A stretch of 64,000 bases of DNA from Actinobacteria bacterium IMCC26077 (GTDB taxonomy: Bacteria > Actinomycetota > Actinomycetes > Nanopelagicales > Nanopelagicaceae). Every line of letters starts with the position of its first letter. Position 1 is the first letter of the stretch. The DNA lies in the NCBI GenBank assembly GCA_002284915.1, contig CP015606.1, positions 1,302,001 through 1,366,000 of the forward strand, in the 5' to 3' direction. A program made the translations under genes and the position numbers. The notes under the pieces are model-generated. The model searched no databases. It was not told where the DNA came from and saw only the letters and a list, made by a program, of their open reading frames with translations. Below are positions 60,782 through 64,000 of this stretch, one piece after another.

Positions 60782-62521
60782 CTAATGTGAGTGTCGGCCA
60801 ACCCAGTTACCCGAGCTTCCTACAAGGAAGTCGAGGTCTGCGCCAAGATGCGATTGGTTGACATGGTCGAAGTAGAGCTTGACCCAGCCGCGAGGTTCTG
60901 GAGAGGTTGGGGCGACCCACTTCTTCTTCCGTTCCTCTAATACTTCGGGGGCGACCAGAAGATCTAGTCGACGATTTGCCACATCCATTTCAATCTCATC
61001 ACCGGTCTCGACCAAAGCAAGCGGTCCACCAACTGCTGCCTCTGGCGATACGTGCAAGACCACTGTGCCATATGCCGTGCCGCTCATGCGTGCATCGGAA
61101 ATGCGAATCATGTCGGTAATGCCTTTCGCTAAGAGCGATTTTGGCATCGATGCGTTGGCAACTTCAGGGAATCCTGGATATCCCTTCGGACCAGCATTTT
61201 GAATGACGAGAATGTCATTCTCATCGACAATGAAATCCTCACGATCAGCATCAGCAACATAATCTTCGATTGCAGAATAAACCAGCGCCTTGCCACGATG
61301 CTTGAGAAGGTGTGGGGATGCAGCAGAGACTTTGATGACTGCGCCATTAGGAGCCAGTGAGCCAAAGAGGACAGCCGTAGCCCCGCCCGGCTTTTGGAAT
61401 GGTTCTGCGACGGAGGTAATAACCTCACGGTTCCAATTCTTCACACCTTCGATATTTTGCGCGACCGTCTTTCCGGTGACCGTGATGTGATCGCGATGGA
61501 TCAGATCGCCCAACTCCTGCATTACAGCTGGGATTCCGCCTGCGTAGTAGAAGTCCTCCATGAGGTACTTACCTGACGGCATCAGATTTGCCAACACTGG
61601 CAAGTCTTTCGTCAATGTATCGAACTCTTTGAGATCTAAATCGACACCAATACGACGTGATACTGCGAGGAGGTGAACAACCGCATTAGTCGAACCGCCA
61701 ATGGCGCCGACAATCTTGATTGCATTCTCAAATGCTTTCTTGTTGAGGATTTTCGAGAGCGTGAGATCTTCCTCGACCATTTTCACGATACGACGGCCAA
61801 CAAGCTGTGCGGTTGCATAACGACGAGAATCAACTGCAGGAATCGCGGCGCTACCTGGAAGTTGTAGACCAAGCGCTTCAGTGACCGATGCCATAGTCGA
61901 AGCGGTACCCATAGTCATACAGTGGCCAGCGCTTCGTGACATACATGTCTCGGCCTCAGTGAATTCCTCTTCGGTCATCGTGCCAGCACGTACCTCTTCA
62001 GCGAACTTCCACACATCGGTTCCAGAGCCAATATCTTTGCCACGGAATTTTCCGTTGAGCATTGGGCCACCGGTCATCATGATGGTCGGGATATCGACGC
62101 TGGCTGCCCCCATCAACATGCCCGGGGTGGTCTTATCGCAGCCGGAGAGCAGAACTACGCCATCAATCGGATTAGCACGGATCAACTCTTCAGTTTCGAG
62201 CGCGAGCAAATTTCGGTACAACATCGTCGTGGGTCGCATCGTTACTTCGCCGAGTGACATCGCGGCAAACTCCAGTGGAAATCCACCCATCTCCCATACG
62301 CCGCGTTTGACTGATTCGGCAACGCGACGAAGGTGCGCATTGCATGGAGTAAATTCCGACCAGGTTGTTCCAATGCCGATCACCGGACGACCATCCATCA
62401 CATCGGGCGCGAAGCCTTGGTTGCGCATCCATGAACGATGGATAAAACCATTCTTTCCCTCAGCGCCAAACCATTCGCGACTTCGTAGACCGGTGGGTTG
62501 AGTTCGGTGATGTGCTGGCAT
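60782..62521 (-). CDS. IlvD/Edd family pentonate (L-arabinonate-type) dehydratase
   Basis: This 579-residue enzyme has Cys ligands for an Fe-S cluster at C60 (TPCNAH), C128 (SGCDKT) and C201 ([12 protein letters not shown]). The length and signatures follow the sugar-acid subgroup (L-arabinonate or D-xylonate dehydratase) rather than valine-pathway IlvD. It produces a 2-keto-3-deoxy pentonate. GGAGGAAAG precedes the ATG. It is the first gene of the seven-gene operon. Confidence 0.88.
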   Translation of the reverse strand: MPAHHRTQPTGLRSREWFGAEGKNGFIHRSWMRNQGFAPDVMDGRPVIGIGTTWSEFTPCNAHLRRVAESVKRGVWEMGGFPLEFAAMSLGEVTMRPTTMLYRNLLALETEELIRANPIDGVVLLSGCDKTTPGMLMGAASVDIPTIMMTGGPMLNGKFRGKDIGSGTDVWKFAEEVRAGTMTEEEFTEAETCMSRSAGHCMTMGTASTMASVTEALGLQLPGSAAIPAVDSRRYATAQLVGRRIVKMVEEDLTLSKILNKKAFENAIKIVGAIGGSTNAVVHLLAVSRRIGVDLDLKEFDTLTKDLPVLANLMPSGKYLMEDFYYAGGIPAVMQELGDLIHRDHITVTGKTVAQNIEGVKNWNREVITSVAEPFQKPGGATAVLFGSLAPNGAVIKVSAASPHLLKHRGKALVYSAIEDYVADADREDFIVDENDILVIQNAGPKGYPGFPEVANASMPKSLLAKGITDMIRISDARMSGTAYGTVVLHVSPEAAVGGPLALVETGDEIEMDVANRRLDLLVAPEVLEERKKKWVAPTSPEPRGWVKLYFDHVNQSHLGADLDFLVGSSGNWVGRHSH

Positions 62522-62663
62522 TGCTCTTTCCTCCTGATGATGAGCGCTAAATGCGGGCGGGCTGTGGTCAAAAACTCTTCGCCAAACCTATCGGAGGATG
62601 GCCCAAACCCATAAGATTTGAGCTCGCACAGGAATCTCTCACCCGCAATATCTAGGAGCTGCT

Positions 62664-63512
62664 ATGAAGTTTGCCCGCCTTGGTGTTAAAGGCCAGGAAA
62701 AGCCCGCTGTAATGGTCTCTGAGAGCGAGGCGATCTTCGTTGACCATCTGATCTCTGATTGGAATCGAAGCGAGCTAGAGGGTGGAGCGATAGCTAAAGT
62801 CGCTGCCGCCGACCTGAGCTCCCTGCCCCGGGTGAAAGTTTCGGATTACCGAATCGGCTCCCCGCTCGCTCGCCCGACCAACATCATCTGCGTCGGTTTG
62901 AACTATGCCAAGCATGCCGCCGAATCGGGAATGACCCCTCCGCCCGAGCCGGTGGTTTTCACCAAAGCTCCGGACACTGCAATTGGCCCGAACGATGACA
63001 TCATCATTCCCCCTAACAGCGTCAAAACCGATTATGAAGTTGAAATCGCGATTGTGATTGGAAAGAAAGCGTCATATCTAGCAAGCGTCGACGATGCTCC
63101 CAAGTACATCGCTGGCTACACAATCAGCCAAGATGTCAGCGAACGACATTGGCAAATTGAGCGCGCTGGCCAATGGACGAAGGGAAAGTCATTCCCATCA
63201 TTTAATCCATTTGGACCAGTGGTTGTTACATCAGACTCCTTTGACCCACATAACGTCCGCGTCTGGTGCACAGTCGATGGCGAGAAGCGCCAGGATTCAT
63301 CAACGAGTGATTTGATCTTTGGTATCAATCACATCGTTTGGTACATCAGCCAATTTATGGAGCTCCACCCTGGCGACATCATCAACACTGGAACGCCTGA
63401 AGGTGTCGGCATGGGCTTTAAGCCAGAGAAGTACCTACGCGCCGGTCAGACTGTCGTTACCGGTATCGAAGGCATCGGCCAATTCACCAACAAAGTGGTG
63501 GCGCACAAGTAA
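62664..63512 (+). CDS. Fumarylacetoacetate hydrolase family protein, diketo-acid hydrolase-like
   Basis: This 282-residue enzyme has GLNYAKHAAE, metal ligands in the DYEVEIAIVIGK area, QDVSERHWQIERAGQW and NTGTPEGVGMG. The DVSER.WQ segment resembles 2,4-diketo-3-deoxy-L-fuconate/rhamnonate hydrolases, which cleave to pyruvate and lactate. It could be the final step after the dehydratases and SDRs of the window; acylpyruvase activity is an option. AGGAG precedes the ATG. Confidence 0.85.
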   Translation: MKFARLGVKGQEKPAVMVSESEAIFVDHLISDWNRSELEGGAIAKVAAADLSSLPRVKVSDYRIGSPLARPTNIICVGLNYAKHAAESGMTPPPEPVVFTKAPDTAIGPNDDIIIPPNSVKTDYEVEIAIVIGKKASYLASVDDAPKYIAGYTISQDVSERHWQIERAGQWTKGKSFPSFNPFGPVVVTSDSFDPHNVRVWCTVDGEKRQDSSTSDLIFGINHIVWYISQFMELHPGDIINTGTPEGVGMGFKPEKYLRAGQTVVTGIEGIGQFTNKVVAHK

Positions 63513-63525
63513 GTGAATTGCTGAG

Positions 63526-64000
63526 TTAGATGATGTCACCGGCGACGATGACATTCTCCAATTGTTGACCTGCCGCTAGTCGAGCAAGTTGTCCCTCAAC
63601 TAGTCGGCGCGCTCGCGGTTCGAAGGCCGAAGTATTCCCACCAACATGAGGTGCGATCAAAACTCCAGGTGCGCTCCAGAGCGGATGTCCAGCGGGCAAC
63701 GGCTCCGGATCGGTCACATCCAACGCTGCAGTAATTCGCCCTGAGTTGAGCTCAGCGACCAACGCATCGGTATCGATGATACCACCTCGAGCAACATTGA
63801 CTAGTAGCGCTCCATCTTTGAGAAGTGCGAGCCTTCGTTTGTCGAATAATTTCCGTGACTCATCGTTGAGCGGAAGAATGAGGATTACTACATCGAAAGT
63901 TGGTAGATGGTTATCGAGCTCTTCAATTTTTACCGCGCCATCAGCGCCAGAGCGAGAGAAGGGCACCACGGTGACATCGAAACCAGAGAGATTTTGCACC
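63526..64000 (-). CDS. D-2-hydroxyacid dehydrogenase, C-terminal part, cut by window edge
   Basis: The frame is open to the right edge, so the true start lies outside. The 157 residues seen include the end of the NAD fold, VNVARGGIID with its Arg, ALDVTDPEPLP with the catalytic Glu, and APHVGGNTS with the catalytic His. This is the glycerate/hydroxypyruvate reductase type. It converges with the FAH-family gene and may reduce an oxo-acid product. Confidence 0.87.
   Translation of the reverse strand, partial: VQNLSGFDVTVVPFSRSGADGAVKIEELDNHLPTFDVVILILPLNDESRKLFDKRRLALLKDGALLVNVARGGIIDTDALVAELNSGRITAALDVTDPEPLPAGHPLWSAPGVLIAPHVGGNTSAFEPRARRLVEGQLARLAAGQQLENVIVAGDII

Noticed and set aside
60782-62521. 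Assignment as IlvD of valine/isoleucine synthesis
   Set aside because: Length, signatures and operon context fit the sugar-acid (pentonate) subgroup of the family better.

Overview
The window reads as a catabolic region of an actinobacterium. The evidence is the gene style: GTG and TTG starts, a GlpX-type FBPase, K/P/A-rich secreted proteins, and a DUF2231-cytochrome b5 protein. One secreted protein ends in a CVKGK...CPSGY-type tail that I associate with freshwater Nanopelagicales-like lineages. Base composition looks close to 50% GC by eye. The lineage is an inference. No rRNA, integrase, transposase, phage gene or CRISPR array was seen.

Layout. 1-892: edge of a transferase-like gene and a secreted M23 peptidase. 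1033-4668: three co-directional enolase-superfamily dehydratases; the first two share a perfect 930-bp 3' part but have diverged 5' parts. 4717-4793: tRNA with CAT anticodon. 5003-10649: secreted coiled-coil protein, sugar ABC binding protein and two permeases, a galactonate-dehydratase-like enzyme and a ROK-type kinase. 10646-13635: ABC exporter and small membrane proteins. 13632-20417 (minus): second sugar ABC system, two mannonate-dehydratase (UxuA-type) paralogues and an M81 peptidase. 20689-24524: idonate-type dehydrogenase diverging from manD and a fructuronate reductase-like gene. 24542-33000: secreted proteins, two MFS carriers, a two-component system, an SDR and small proteins. 33000-41317: another dehydratase with an SDR, two DoeB-like M14 deacylases, and two ceramidase-like hydrolases with an MFS carrier. 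41588-48465: complete oligopeptide-type ABC system with a third ceramidase-like hydrolase. 48470-55824: SDRs, an MLE-like enzyme, a third sugar ABC system and an unknown CxCxxC protein. 55814-62521 (minus): seven-gene operon with an IlvD/Edd-type pentonate dehydratase, GlpX, two RidA proteins, two SDRs and a D-aminoacylase-like amidohydrolase. 62664-64000: a fumarylacetoacetate-hydrolase-family enzyme and an edge-truncated D-2-hydroxyacid dehydrogenase.

How it fits together. Three CUT1 sugar importers (all without an ATPase gene here) and one Dpp-type importer feed a cytoplasmic set of ten probable sugar-acid dehydratases of three unrelated folds, six SDRs, two further dehydrogenases, a kinase and an FAH-type hydrolase. 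The expected outputs are 2-keto-3-deoxy acids, then pyruvate with a second small product; GlpX would serve gluconeogenesis. Around this sit amide-bond hydrolases (M14, M81, ceramidase-like, D-aminoacylase-like) and RidA proteins, suggesting that some substrates arrive as N-acyl or amide conjugates. Exact substrates cannot be read from the sequence.

The most unusual signals are the half-converted dehydratase pair, a strong hairpin between binding-protein and permease genes in all four importers, binding proteins that lack a lipobox, and ceramidase-like paralogues that differ at the catalytic serine.
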